Assembly: GCA_025800395.1 (NCBI GenBank)
Contig: JAOXRU010000632.1
Coordinates: forward strand, 1-36,120
Direction: 5' to 3'
DNA length: 36,120 nucleotides
Origin: Flavobacteriaceae bacterium
GTDB lineage: Bacteria > Bacteroidota > Bacteroidia > Flavobacteriales > Flavobacteriaceae
Part shown: one piece after another, positions 25,245 to 34,038 of the stretch
How positions within the stretch are numbered: the first letter of the stretch is position 1
Layout: each line of letters starts with the position of its first letter
The notes under the pieces: generated by a model
Database searches by the model: none
Seen by the model: only the letters and a program-made list of their open reading frames with translations
What the model was told of the DNA's origin: nothing
Program-made: the position numbers and the translations under genes

Positions 25245-27527
25245 TTTCATTTCCTCCTTACCTCCAAAAAAATCCACCAAGCTATTCCAAATATCATCCA
25301 TGCCACCAACGGCATCTGCTGTCGCTGTCATTCCTTTTACAACTGGTCCGAGGTACGGAATCTTGGTTATTACAAACAATAAATCCAATCGTCCTTCTAT
25401 CTCTATAAGCGGATCAGTTTTGAGATTGATAGTATATTCCGTGCCCAAGATATGCTCCCTACCTTTTTGGGTGGATGGGGAGAGTTTCCAAGATACAGAT
25501 CCGGCAAAAGTAGGGGGAGAAATAGCAATGCTAAAGGGTGCGAACTTATCTGTTTTCTTAGCAAATTTTTTGGCTTTTTTCTCAATTTTTTTACGTAATG
25601 CTTTTCCATTTTTCGATACGGATTTTAGGTGTTTTTTACGCAATCCTACACGATCCTTCAACTTTGTAACCTGCCGTTTGCTGTGCTCTTCAAAAGCTTC
25701 CGCCATTTCCTTTTGAAAACACAGATCACGTATTTTATTCACCAAATACATAGCAGAATCTATGGCATCAAATACCGGATGCTCCCCAGAAAAGGAGATT
25801 TCTTTTTGCTTTTCTCCTGCCAAAGCATACTCCATGGCAATCTGATATTGGCTAAACTCCAAGGCTTTTGAAGTATCTTTCTCTTTCTGGCTTTTGTTGT
25901 ATTGCCTGAGGGCTTTCTTGTTTTTGCGGTTTTGTTTTTTTTGTTTCTTCTTGCGCAGCAAGCCCAAACTGCCTTTGTAATCTCTGGTGACAAAATTATC
26001 GGTTTTAAAATCGTAGAGATTTTCTGCCCCCGAAGATTTAAAACTGATCTCATACTGCAAATCCGGATAAAAGCGCAAATCGAGCATACGGCTATAGTTG
26101 CAACTGTTGATATAGGCTTTTACCAGCACCGGCTCTATATTGGGCAAATAGGCGTATTGGATAGCGGTGGCAGGTTTTATCTCCACAGGAAAAACCTCTA
26201 TATCCAAATTGCATGGCCCTATAGTGGCGAAATAACTATCTGGTGTCCCTTCTATTTTGCACCAGTTCTCATCGTGCACTATATTCTTGTTGGGCGTATA
26301 GACTTTTTTACACAACTTCAAGCCTTCTGGGCTGTTTTTGTTGTCGATTTCTATAGTAATGGTTTTGCTTTCTTTTTCTATTTCTTTTCCGTTTACAATT
26401 TCTTTTTCTTTTCCTATAAGAAAGTGCAAGGGGTCTATTGCCATGGGGATCATTTCCTTTTCTTCAAATAGGGGGTGTTTTTTTCCTTGGTCTATGAGAT
26501 AGATATGGCTATAGGAGCAGGGTTTGTAGCCTCTTGCCTCCATAGGTTTGTCGTTTTGTATGATGGCGGCAAAGGCATTGTTGAGACTGATGTCCTTTAT
26601 GTTTGGCATGGGGACCACCTTGGTTTTCATATTTACCTTTAGCTCGGGCTTGTAAAACAAGCCTGTGCGACTGCCATTATCGCTATCTATTTCGTCATAC
26701 TTGGGCAAGCGGGGATGGTCTACTTTTACCACGAGTTCCAAATGACGAAAATCGCTGAAGGTATCCATATCTCCCGCCTCTCTCTTGGGGTCTATCCAAT
26801 TGGGATTGAGCTGTATGAGCAGCTCTACATTGCCTTTTTTATCTATACGGCTGGAGCTAAGTCTAGGGCTTACCAAAAAACCAAAATCCATGTCCTTGCT
26901 GGTTCCTTCCCAGGTTTTCCCAGTCTCCGGGTGCTTGAGTTGATTGTCGTATATGGCATTAAAATTGTCTCCTGCCATATTGCCCGAGCGATATACCTTG
27001 ATGCTCTCTTTGGAGAGATCCAATTCCCAGAGGGAAACCCCGATGGTTTCCTGTTCTAGGTGTTTGGTTTTTATTCTCAAGATTACCCATTGCCCCAAAT
27101 GCATAGTGGGTGCTATTGTCCTGGCTTTGTCGGGCAGGTGCCAAGATATTTGTTCGATTACTGGCTCGGGTCTTTGGAATTCCAAAAAATAATCATAGCG
27201 CTCGATATTTTGCATATCGCGTGGGGCATCAGTAGCGGCTACGATTTTCTCATAGCGTATCCTGTATCTGGAGGACTTGGGCCCTGCTTTGGACCGGATG
27301 CGGTGTCGTAGGACTTGGATATTTTTGCTTATCTGTCGCTTGTCGTTGTCCAAATCCAATAGTTCGAACCGAAAACGAGGCACCACATAGTCCGCTGGGG
27401 GTTTGGCACCATGGCGTACCACGAGATTGAAAGAAATGACTGCTTCATCTTCCAATTTTAGGATTTTGGCAGCTCTATCTTCATGCAGCAAATGATCGCT
27501 GGTATATACAATTTCTAAATATCCCAT
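25242..27527 (-). CDS. Large effector-like protein linked to DUF4280 (truncated by a mobile element)
   Basis: 761 aa up to a stop codon lying in the end of the miniature element; originally about 890 aa. No signal peptide. The N-terminal 500 residues are beta-rich, with Ig-like strands (SWHLPDKARTIAPTMHLGQWVILRIKTKHL, NVELLIQLNPNWIDP). A lysine-rich helical stretch (about 550-575 and 635-680; KKKQKKQNRKNKKALRQYNKSQK) follows, then a beta domain (about 690-725) and a hydrophobic segment LDLLFVITKIPYLGPVVKGMTATADAVGG near the end, as in membrane-targeting or pre-toxin regions. It is one base pair after the DUF4280 spike-like gene. I do not recognise a catalytic domain. The likeliest reading is cargo or adaptor of a contractile injection or type VI-like system. 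Confidence 0.7.
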   Translation of the reverse strand: MGYLEIVYTSDHLLHEDRAAKILKLEDEAVISFNLVVRHGAKPPADYVVPRFRFELLDLDNDKRQISKNIQVLRHRIRSKAGPKSSRYRIRYEKIVAATDAPRDMQNIERYDYFLEFQRPEPVIEQISWHLPDKARTIAPTMHLGQWVILRIKTKHLEQETIGVSLWELDLSKESIKVYRSGNMAGDNFNAIYDNQLKHPETGKTWEGTSKDMDFGFLVSPRLSSSRIDKKGNVELLIQLNPNWIDPKREAGDMDTFSDFRHLELVVKVDHPRLPKYDEIDSDNGSRTGLFYKPELKVNMKTKVVPMPNIKDISLNNAFAAIIQNDKPMEARGYKPCSYSHIYLIDQGKKHPLFEEKEMIPMAIDPLHFLIGKEKEIVNGKEIEKESKTITIEIDNKNSPEGLKLCKKVYTPNKNIVHDENWCKIEGTPDSYFATIGPCNLDIEVFPVEIKPATAIQYAYLPNIEPVLVKAYINSCNYSRMLDLRFYPDLQYEISFKSSGAENLYDFKTDNFVTRDYKGSLGLLRKKKQKKQNRKNKKALRQYNKSQKEKDTSKALEFSQYQIAMEYALAGEKQKEISFSGEHPVFDAIDSAMYLVNKIRDLCFQKEMAEAFEEHSKRQVTKLKDRVGLRKKHLKSVSKNGKALRKKIEKKAKKFAKKTDKFAPFSIAISPPTFAGSVSWKLSPSTQKGREHILGTEYTINLKTDPLIEIEGRLDLLFVITKIPYLGPVVKGMTATADAVGGMDDIWNSLVDFFGGKEEMK

Positions 27528-27528
27528 A

Positions 27529-28011
27529 TTAGTCTAGTTTTAGATTGTCCAATCCATTGGGTTTGTTTACGCTATTGGGAGCCACTATGGGGTTGAGTTG
27601 TCCACAGAGTTCGGTAGTACTTTCTTCAAATTGGGAACTGCTGGGTTCCAATTGTTGGCCATGCATCATTATTTCTATACAGGGGCTACCAGCGATGGCA
27701 CAGATGGCCTTGCTCTTCTCCAGGAGGGGATAGCCGCTATCGGCTTGCAATTGTATGCTGTCATAGGGGTCTTGCCATTGGGTGATCTGTACCTGACAGG
27801 GCTTGCTGGGGTAGCTAAAATTGCAGCTGCCAAAGGTTTTTTTCTCCAATGGTTGTTGCAAGCATTGGTGCGTCATCAGCAGTTTTTTGCTGGCGGCATT
27901 GTCGTTGATATAATGCTCCTGATGCGAATTGACCATGAGCTTGTCTGGTGCGGTGCCGTATTGGCATTTGCACATTGCTCCTTGGCATACTAAATGTTGT
28001 TTGTTTCCCAT
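27529..28011 (-). CDS. DUF4280 (PAAR-like) spike protein
   Basis: 160-aa protein with the DUF4280 pattern: an N-terminal VCQGAMCKCQYG (Cys9, Cys14, Cys16), a FGSCNFSYPSKPC segment (about 61-74) and a SKAICAIAGSPCIEIMMHGQQ C-terminal part (about 98-120). DUF4280 proteins resemble PAAR tips, which cap the spike of type VI and related contractile injection systems and connect effectors to it. The gene lies 3 bp after the 317-aa gene and 1 bp before the large effector-like gene, which strongly suggests a joint product. No tube, sheath or VgrG gene is in the window, so the machine it belongs to must be elsewhere. Confidence 0.85.
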   Translation of the reverse strand: MGNKQHLVCQGAMCKCQYGTAPDKLMVNSHQEHYINDNAASKKLLMTHQCLQQPLEKKTFGSCNFSYPSKPCQVQITQWQDPYDSIQLQADSGYPLLEKSKAICAIAGSPCIEIMMHGQQLEPSSSQFEESTTELCGQLNPIVAPNSVNKPNGLDNLKLD

Positions 28012-28014
28012 AAC

Positions 28015-28968
28015 CTAAGTGTCTAACCAGTTTAAAAATCGTTGTTTGAGAGAAAGCCCTTGTCGCTTTTCTTTGTTGATAGCCCGTTCCATTTTTAGGC
28101 TTTGCACCCGATGTGCTTCTTCGGATATATAGGTGGTAGGAAATTGTTTTTGATGGTAAATACCCAGTGCTACCCAAGTGCGATCTGGTAGCTGAAAGCG
28201 AGCATGCGCATTGGCCAGTATTTTGGATCGCTTTTCTAGGGCGTATTCGATCTCCAATGCCAAATCCTCCGTAGTCTTGCCATGGTATTGTACCCGCACA
28301 CTCTGGTCTTCCTCTATATAAGGACTACAAGACAAATTGCCTGTATAATGCTGTGTAGGTGCAAAAGGCATGGGTCGAAAAGCCATCGGATAGGCTTTGC
28401 TTAGCTCTGGACCAAAATCGATGTATACATGCTGCATGCAAATGGCATACATCCATTGGTTGTACAACAAGTCTATAAAACTTGCATCGTGGGTGAGCCT
28501 TTGCTCAAATGTGTCTATATACTTCTTGGCAGCCTCCCCTTCGAATTCTTGCAAGAGTTTTGGCTTCTTCTCTTGCCAGCGTTTTTGTATGGCAGCCATA
28601 TTGGGGATATCCAATATATGGGCATGCAAATCGGTGCGAATCTCCAAAGGATACAAGACGTCTACACATCCTACGGCTAATAGATATACCGGATTCTCCA
28701 AGGCCTCTCCCTGATAAAATGGCTGGTACATCTCAAAGCGATAGGCTATGCATTGCTGGGTATGATAATATACCCACTCCATCGAAAACTGATATTGCAA
28801 TCGTTGTGTCTTCCCTTGGGATTTCCATTCCGCTTCCAGACCAAAAATACGGCTATAACCCTCACAACCAGGCAAAAGTCGGTAATAGCCAGTCATGAAA
28901 CTCGCTTCCCGATCCGAAGAGGAAGAAGACCCAGCTCCTCCCGATATAATAGGTTTACTCTCGCTCAC
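28015..28968 (-). CDS. Unknown protein heading the DUF4280 operon
   Basis: 317-aa soluble protein. It starts with a Ser/Gly-rich leader (SGGAGSSSSSD, about 9-20), followed by a mixed alpha/beta body with many aromatic residues (YRLLPGCEGYSRIFGLEAEW, QYQFSMEWVYYHTQQCIAYRFEMYQPFYQGE) and a basic C-terminal tail (KEKRQGLSLKQRFLNW). I do not recognise a family. Its tight coupling to the DUF4280 gene suggests an adaptor, chaperone or structural partner for loading cargo. That is inference from position. Confidence 0.65.
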   Translation of the reverse strand: MSESKPIISGGAGSSSSSDREASFMTGYYRLLPGCEGYSRIFGLEAEWKSQGKTQRLQYQFSMEWVYYHTQQCIAYRFEMYQPFYQGEALENPVYLLAVGCVDVLYPLEIRTDLHAHILDIPNMAAIQKRWQEKKPKLLQEFEGEAAKKYIDTFEQRLTHDASFIDLLYNQWMYAICMQHVYIDFGPELSKAYPMAFRPMPFAPTQHYTGNLSCSPYIEEDQSVRVQYHGKTTEDLALEIEYALEKRSKILANAHARFQLPDRTWVALGIYHQKQFPTTYISEEAHRVQSLKMERAINKEKRQGLSLKQRFLNWLDT

Positions 28969-28987
28969 TATACTTCAATTAATAGTT

Positions 28988-29013
28988 ATACCATTTCTAA
29001 TTAGAAATGGTAT
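28988..29013. repeat. Perfect 26-bp palindrome with element-end sequence
   Basis: Both arms read ATACCATTTCTAA outward-in and meet without a loop. The outer GTTATACCATTTCTA (28985-28999) is the exact inverse of 436-450, the right end of the element near the start of the window. It lies 20 bp before the first gene of the DUF4280 run, so it may be an element footprint, an operator or both. Confidence 0.55.
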
Positions 29014-29310
29014 TATTTGGCGAGGCAGATACTCATCAACAAATATATAAGAAAAATCGCTCAAAAGCAAGAGAAGGATTTCGTTATTCGTTATTGGTCA
29101 AATCTTCAAATTGAACAATTGTTATTGGTTTTTGGTTGTAGCAAAACACTTAAAATGTAGTATCCAAGATGATAATTTATGGAAAAGGGTGTAGATTTAA
29201 TGCGTCATATATTCGTTTCCGTGTCCCGAATGGGCATAAGTATTACGCCCCTACATTGGGGCATTCTTCGGGAATGCTGTGTTAAGATAATAATTATCGT
29301 TGCTGCGTCA

Positions 29311-29540
29311 CGAAAAGAACATAGGCTTATCCATATTGGGAAGTACAGCTATGGTTGGCGCTGAGGGCGTATTGCTATACGCCCCTACTATTGGACTTTT
29401 TTTTAAACATCGTATAACAAGAACAACACCCAAAGAACATAGGCTTATCCATATTGGGAGGTGCAGCTATGGTTGGCGCTGAGGGCGTATTGCTATACGC
29501 CCCTACAATTGGGGTAATATTTGTGAATAACGTATCACAA
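29311..29540. repeat. REP-like intergenic repeats, copies 2 and 3 in tandem
   Basis: Two direct copies of the unit also found at 20884-21010: GGCTTATCCATATTGGGA (29324-29341 and 29442-29459), CAGCTATGGTTGGCGCTGAG, and the hairpin GGGCGTAT-TGCT-ATACGCCC. The first copy is truncated after CTACTATTGG, the second is full length. Few differences separate the copies, so the spread is recent. Confidence 0.75.
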
Positions 29541-29572
29541 CGATAATTATCGTTGCTGGGTCACGAAAAGGC

Positions 29573-30694
29573 TCATATTTTCATACTGGTTTCTCCATAC
29601 TGATTTATCTGTCTTCTGTAAAAGGCGTCTTCTTGTTGCTGTATCAGGGTGGTGGCTTTCTCTTTTTTGTAAGCATACAATGCTTCGTCTTCTTTTAGGT
29701 CTTGGTAGACTTTATCGTTCAAACTTTGGTGGGTGGCGGCCAAATGGGCATTGGCGGTTTTGTGATGGATGCTTTGGGCTTTTTGGGTTGCTTCTCTGTC
29801 TTCCAAGCGCAGGTCGTAGATGCCAGGGGAAGCCAACAATTTTGCCAATATAGGAATGGTTTCTATGGTCAAAAACAATAGGAATATAAAGAAAGAGGGC
29901 AACCAAGGTAATTTTCCCAAGGCACCAATACGCGCCATGAGACCGTCGTAGCGATCTATAATTGGTTGTCCGCTAGATACCGCCTCCGACTGCTTGCTTT
30001 CTAATGCCGATATGGCTGCTTCTTTTTCTTGTATCTTGGTTGCAGTTTGCTTCTTTAAATCTTGCAGCTCCACCAAGGCAGCATCGTGCTTCTCCCGTTT
30101 TTCTTTATATACTGGTCCTTTTCCCAGTTTCTTGGTACCACTCGTACCTTCGGCCTCGCCTATATAGGTGTTATACAAGGCATTTACTTCTTGTTCCCTC
30201 GTGGTTAATTTGCTTTCCAATACATTAATATCCGCTAGTAATTGCTCTTTCTGTGGTACAAATTGCTCGGCTATCTGTTTCTGATTGTCTAGAGTGAGTT
30301 GGTTTTTTTCAGTAAGAAGCACTTGATCGATCTCTTTTTCAAAGATCTTGAGCTCCAATGGCTTGGAGATCACCACCGCAATAAGTACCGCCAATAGGAT
30401 ACGCGGTGCGGCTTGCATCCACTCATTGCGTTTGCTCTCGCGCTTGCGGATGGTAGATACGATAAACCTGTCGAGATTGAAGATCAACAAGCCCCATACC
30501 AAGCCAAATCCTATGGCTATATAGGCATTGTCAAATACGGTGTACAAGGCATAACTGGCCGCTATACAGGCCATCACCGCAGTGAAGAATACCGTGCCGC
30601 CTATACCGGCTTGTTTGATTTGTTCGGATTGTGGACAGTCTTCCAAAAGCGAGATATCCGCTCCGGAACACATCCAAAAGAATTTTTTTAACAT
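29573..30694 (-). CDS. DUF4407 membrane protein
   Basis: 373-aa protein matching DUF4407: the CSGADISLLEDCP start, three N-terminal membrane segments (about 31-53, 59-82 and 95-120, with LIFNLDRFIV in between), a long periplasmic or cytoplasmic coiled-coil domain (about 120-250, rich in K/E/Q), a fourth segment at about 272-292 (FFIFLLFLTIETIPILAKLL) and a helical tail ending in KKEKATTLIQQQEDAFYRRQ. The function of DUF4407 is unknown; a stator- or sensor-like role has been guessed from the architecture. It is not coupled to the neighbours and sits between the repeat region and the toxin island. Confidence 0.85.
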   Translation of the reverse strand: MLKKFFWMCSGADISLLEDCPQSEQIKQAGIGGTVFFTAVMACIAASYALYTVFDNAYIAIGFGLVWGLLIFNLDRFIVSTIRKRESKRNEWMQAAPRILLAVLIAVVISKPLELKIFEKEIDQVLLTEKNQLTLDNQKQIAEQFVPQKEQLLADINVLESKLTTREQEVNALYNTYIGEAEGTSGTKKLGKGPVYKEKREKHDAALVELQDLKKQTATKIQEKEAAISALESKQSEAVSSGQPIIDRYDGLMARIGALGKLPWLPSFFIFLLFLTIETIPILAKLLASPGIYDLRLEDREATQKAQSIHHKTANAHLAATHQSLNDKVYQDLKEDEALYAYKKEKATTLIQQQEDAFYRRQINQYGETSMKI

Positions 30695-30983
30695 GATGAT
30701 TTTGATTGATGATGAAACTTCAATAACGCAATAAATCGCAAATTGTTGTGTGAAAGGGGTGTTAAAATTGGAAGAGGAAGCGCTGTGACCTATCGTATTG
30801 CCTTGTTTGTGATCATATAAACCTAGGTTGCTAAGCGCTATAGACCGCTTCCTTCTTAGTACTGGAAGATGGCATTAGCATCGCATGGGGTATCAAAATA
30901 ATCCCCATCTCCCAACAACAAAATCACCTTTATTATTATAAGCACAATTCCTTAAATTGTATATTGGATTTTAGTTTATTTTG
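30695..30983. other. Upstream half of the gap before the toxin gene
   Basis: About 290 bases without a gene. GAAGCGCTGTGACC... (about 30776) and AAGCGCTATAGACCGCTTCC (about 30834) contain imperfect inverted GAAGCG/CGCTTC pairs that could fold. Nothing else is recognisable. Confidence 0.3.
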
Positions 30984-31014
30984 TTTGTTAGTATAGTATT
31001 AATTCTTAATTTTA
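30984..31014 (+). promoter_or_regulatory. Promoter of the toxin gene
   Basis: TTTG (30984-30987), a spacer of exactly 19 bp, and TAATTTTA (31007-31014) match the Bacteroidota promoter TTTG-N19-TAnnTTTG with one mismatch. Transcription would start near 31020, some 75 bases before the ATG at 31094, which supports that ATG as the natural start of the toxin gene. Confidence 0.55.
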
Positions 31015-31093
31015 CTGCATTTAACACCAAAACTTCTGGTTTTGTAAACTATAAACTACACGATAATGTCGTATCTAATTTTATAACTATATA

Positions 31094-33477
31094 ATGAACA
31101 ATCAAACAACAACTACAAAAACGGGGGGGGTGTAGGAAATTTCTTTCGTAATAGCCTGCAAATTTTATCATTCTTAATTCTTGGCTTACTGCTTGTGCAG
31201 TGTGAGAAGGAGCCTCCAATGGCCGAACCTCCAGCCCAATCTCCTAATTACGAGGGCAAGATTGCTACGGTAAAACTACAGGACATTGGCAGCTTGATAA
31301 AACGGCTTAATTATCAGGTACAACATGATGCTTTAAAACTTGGGAATACCGCCAAAAATGCGGAGGCGGGCTTTCTACTGGACGAGGACAATATTCATCG
31401 CATCGAAAGTACCTCGGGGCACGTAAACTACTCTATCTATATGCAGCTAGAGGCAGGCAACCCCAAAAGCTTTTACAACCTTATTATTCCTGTGGACAGT
31501 ATAGGCCAACAAGGTAGGGCCTATGTGAATGAATATCGTTGTAACGACGATAGCTGGGAAGCCTACAAAGCAAGCAATTTTGATATTCTTTCCTTCAAAG
31601 GAAAAATATACCGCTCTTGGTACGATGGCGCAGCGCTAAACAGCAAAGGGAAAGCCACTTTGGCCAAAGATCCATGCCCAGACCCAGATCCAGATGATTT
31701 TGACCCTACAGGACCAGGTGATGGTGGTGGAGATAGTTCCAATACCGGAGGTGGTGGTTCTGGCGGAAATACTTTTGATGGAGGAGGCTATGGACTTGGC
31801 AATGGAGTTAGTGGTGGTAGCATCCCTGTAGTATGTAACAATAGGTTTTATTGGCATAACTGTGGAGGAACAAATGGCAACATCATGCACGGAGGAGGTG
31901 ATGACTGTGGAGGTAAAAACACGACTGGTTCTGGTTGGGTAATGGTAACCACATGTTCTGATGGTTCGGTGAAAAAAACACAATTATTCAAAAACGAAGG
32001 TTGCCCAGAAGACAAAGAAGACATCGTGATACTTCCAGCATATAACCTTTATGCCAAATACATAAAGGCAAATAGTATAGGATTGTCCGATGCAGACAAA
32101 GAAAAAATAGACCATTATAGTATCCCATTTTTAAAGAAACTATATAAAACGCTCACCGATGATGATGCTACAGAAGCCACCAAAAAGCATGTTTCCACAG
32201 CCATAAAAATCGTGAATGCCACGGCATCGGTAAATGATATTACATCCGAAGTAGAGGCCAATGTGGTATTGGATCTTTTTGTGCAGTTGTCTGGTGATTT
32301 AAACACCAATATTTTTCAGCCTTTTCAATCTACGCTATCTTCCATAGATTTTGGCGTGCTCCATATGGGAGAGAAGCTAGGGAGTATACAATGTATGGCA
32401 ACCATCTACAGTATTGCCAATAAGGAAAAGTATGCTAAGCAAGGTACTACATCGTATAAAGATTTTGATTTAGCAGATCAGAAGATCATTGCAAAAAATG
32501 CTGTTGCGGTTACCACCATTGTGCAAATAAAAACAACATTGGGCAGTATTTGGCCCCAAACAGAGCAAGAATGGGCTGTAATAGCCGATCTTTTTGTGCA
32601 ATTCCTACCAGAATTGGCAATAGGCTTTATTCCCGGAAGCGCGATCATAGATGTATTTAAAGGCGCAGAACAAGGCGATATATTGGCAGTTACCTTGGGC
32701 ATAGCTGCGGTAATTGTAGATTTTGCGGGAGGCAAAATACTAAACATATTAGCAGATACTGCCAAAACGGTGTACAAAGTCTTTAAAATTTTTAAATTAG
32801 CAGAGAAGTTCCTTGCACCACTGCAAAAAATACTCCAAAAAGGCTTTAAAATAGACCTAGATGGGGTACTAAAGCTGAAGAACAAGAGTGGGGATGTTAT
32901 TGCTAGTGGGGATGTGGTTCAAGACATGGCTAAGGCGCTTAGTAAAGTAGAGAATTTACCTTACGCCAAAAAACTATTGGAAAATGGTGCGGATGCAGAT
33001 TTTATTAAAAGAATAAATAATTTATCTGCAAATCAATTGTCTCAATTAGATAATTTAATAAAAAACCAAAAAAAGCCAGCTGGTTTTAATGGAAAAGCAA
33101 ATTTTACAGCTACAAAAATGATAAATGGGAAACAAGTAAGTGTAAAGTATGATAAAAATGGATTTCCTGATTTTACACCTCATGCATCTAGTCCAAATCA
33201 TGTGTTTAAATCGGATAACTTGAAAGGAGCAAGCGTAGATATGACGGCTGCTAATAAATGGGCAAAAGAGAATTTGTCAGGGAATATTCAAACTAATGGA
33301 ACTAGAATAACTATTGATGGTGTACCACATACTTGGCATCATCATCAAGATGGTAAATCCATGTTTCCAGTTCCAAGTAAAATTCATAATGCGAATGATG
33401 GAGGCTTTAATCATTCTGGAGGTGCAGCTATTATCAACAGGGGTTTAAAAGGTTTATTCGGAAGTCCCAAATTTTAG
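31094..33477 (+). CDS. Polymorphic toxin lipoprotein with WHH nuclease tip, frame broken at a G8 tract
   Basis: The open part (760 codons) runs from 31195, where the only start is a GTG inside a hydrophobic stretch. The natural start is the ATG at 31094: it reads MNNQTTTTKTGGV and stops at TAG 31133, after a run of eight G (31123-31130). With nine G the frame continues into VGNFFRNSLQILSFLILG and LLLVQC, a lipoprotein signal with Cys37, and then the whole protein (794 aa). Domains by residue of the open part: N-terminal region (1-160), Gly/Asp/Pro-rich linker (160-250) with several cysteines, helical domain (270-480), PT-TG-like hydrophobic segment GFIPGSAIIDVFKGAEQGD (about 483-501), junction (527-577), and a C-terminal WHH/HNH nuclease with W714-HHH and FNHSGGAAII. 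Product: surface or exported antibacterial nuclease. The toxin fold is known; lipoprotein export and phase switching are inferred. Confidence 0.8.
31123..31130 (+). repeat. Poly-G tract (G8) in the toxin signal region
   Basis: Eight G in a row within an AT-rich surrounding, ten codons into the toxin gene. One added base puts the upstream ATG in frame with the lipoprotein signal and the toxin. Such tracts slip during replication and are the classic basis of phase variation; a homopolymer miscall is the other explanation. Confidence 0.8.
32773..32926 (+). repeat. Toxin junction repeat, copy 1 (inside the toxin gene)
   Basis: Codes for YKVFKIFKLAEKFLAPL followed by QKGFKIDLDGVLKLKNK and SGDVIASGDV. 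The DNA is nearly identical at 34053-34137 (second half only) and 35709-35863. It marks the boundary between the conserved carrier and the variable nuclease tip. Confidence 0.85.
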
Positions 33478-33481
33478 AGTA

Positions 33482-33982
33482 ATGACAATTCAAAAAATCT
33501 TAGAACAAGGTAAATATCATGATCAAACCGAACTTGGAATATCAGAATTCACAGTCGATTTAGAAATTCCAATTTTCAGTAAAAAAGTAAGAATAAAGGC
33601 TTTTAATTTAAACCATTTATCTCCAGAAAATGATCAAGTTAAATTATTAGAAAAAAGCATTTCTACAATTATAAATTATGATCTATCCAATTTAAATTGG
33701 ATAAAAGATGAAATATGGAAGCATTTTAACAGCTATATGAATAGTACTAGTTATGAAATGATTGATTATTCCTCATTTGACAATGAAGAAGAAGCCAACA
33801 GGGCATATTTTAAAATATCAAATCAAAATGATGCTTATAATAAGTGCGAATTAAAATTTATACATTTTGATCTAGATCAAACAAATTATGAACACTTTAT
33901 TTTATACTTTAAATGCCCGTGGGAAGAAGAACATGGAATATCTATATGTATACATAATGGAAAATTAGATTATATCGACTAA
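33482..33982 (+). CDS. Probable immunity protein of the WHH nuclease toxin
   Basis: 166-aa soluble acidic protein, without signal peptide, starting 4 bp after the toxin stop codon. It is visibly more AT-rich than its neighbours. No family is recognised with certainty; the pattern (ISEFTVDLEIPIFSKKVRIKAFN, EEEHGISICIHNGKLDYI) recalls beta-rich immunity proteins of polymorphic toxins. The role is inferred from the classic toxin-immunity order. A cytoplasmic location would fit protection against a nuclease. Confidence 0.7.
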   Translation: MTIQKILEQGKYHDQTELGISEFTVDLEIPIFSKKVRIKAFNLNHLSPENDQVKLLEKSISTIINYDLSNLNWIKDEIWKHFNSYMNSTSYEMIDYSSFDNEEEANRAYFKISNQNDAYNKCELKFIHFDLDQTNYEHFILYFKCPWEEEHGISICIHNGKLDYID

Positions 33983-33994
33983 TGAGGTTAAAAT

Positions 33995-34028
33995 AAAAAG
34001 CCGGGGCTCAAAGGGCTTCGGTTTTTTT
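33995..34028 (+). terminator. Terminator between toxin cassettes 1 and 2
   Basis: CCGGGGCT and GGCTTCGG pair over eight positions (three G-T wobbles) around a short loop, followed by seven T. It ends the toxin-immunity transcript 13 bp after the immunity gene, so the second cassette is cut off from the promoter at 30984. Confidence 0.7.
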
Positions 34029-34038
34029 GTAGTTTTGA

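Larger units (their letters stand above)
28969..29572. repeat. Repeat-filled intergenic region
   Basis: No gene is supported here. From left to right it holds a perfect 26-bp palindrome (28988-29013), a partial REP-like unit (about 29230-29283: ATTACGCCCCTACATTGGGG), two REP-like copies (29311-29393 and 29405-29540), and two copies of a segment ending GTTGCTG(C/G)GTCACGAAAAG (about 29293-29315 and 29547-29569). The second is preceded by the palindrome AACGATAATTATCGTT. Confidence 0.7.

Noticed and set aside
29311..29540. CRISPR-like array
   Set aside because: Only two neighbouring copies, over 80 bp long each, with truncated ends and no regular spacers; a copy elsewhere at 20884-21010 and the central hairpin fit a REP-type repeat.
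31195..31200. GTG at 31195 as the natural start of the toxin
   Set aside because: It lies within the hydrophobic lipoprotein signal two codons before the lipobox Cys. The upstream promoter and ATG fit much better if the G tract has nine residues.
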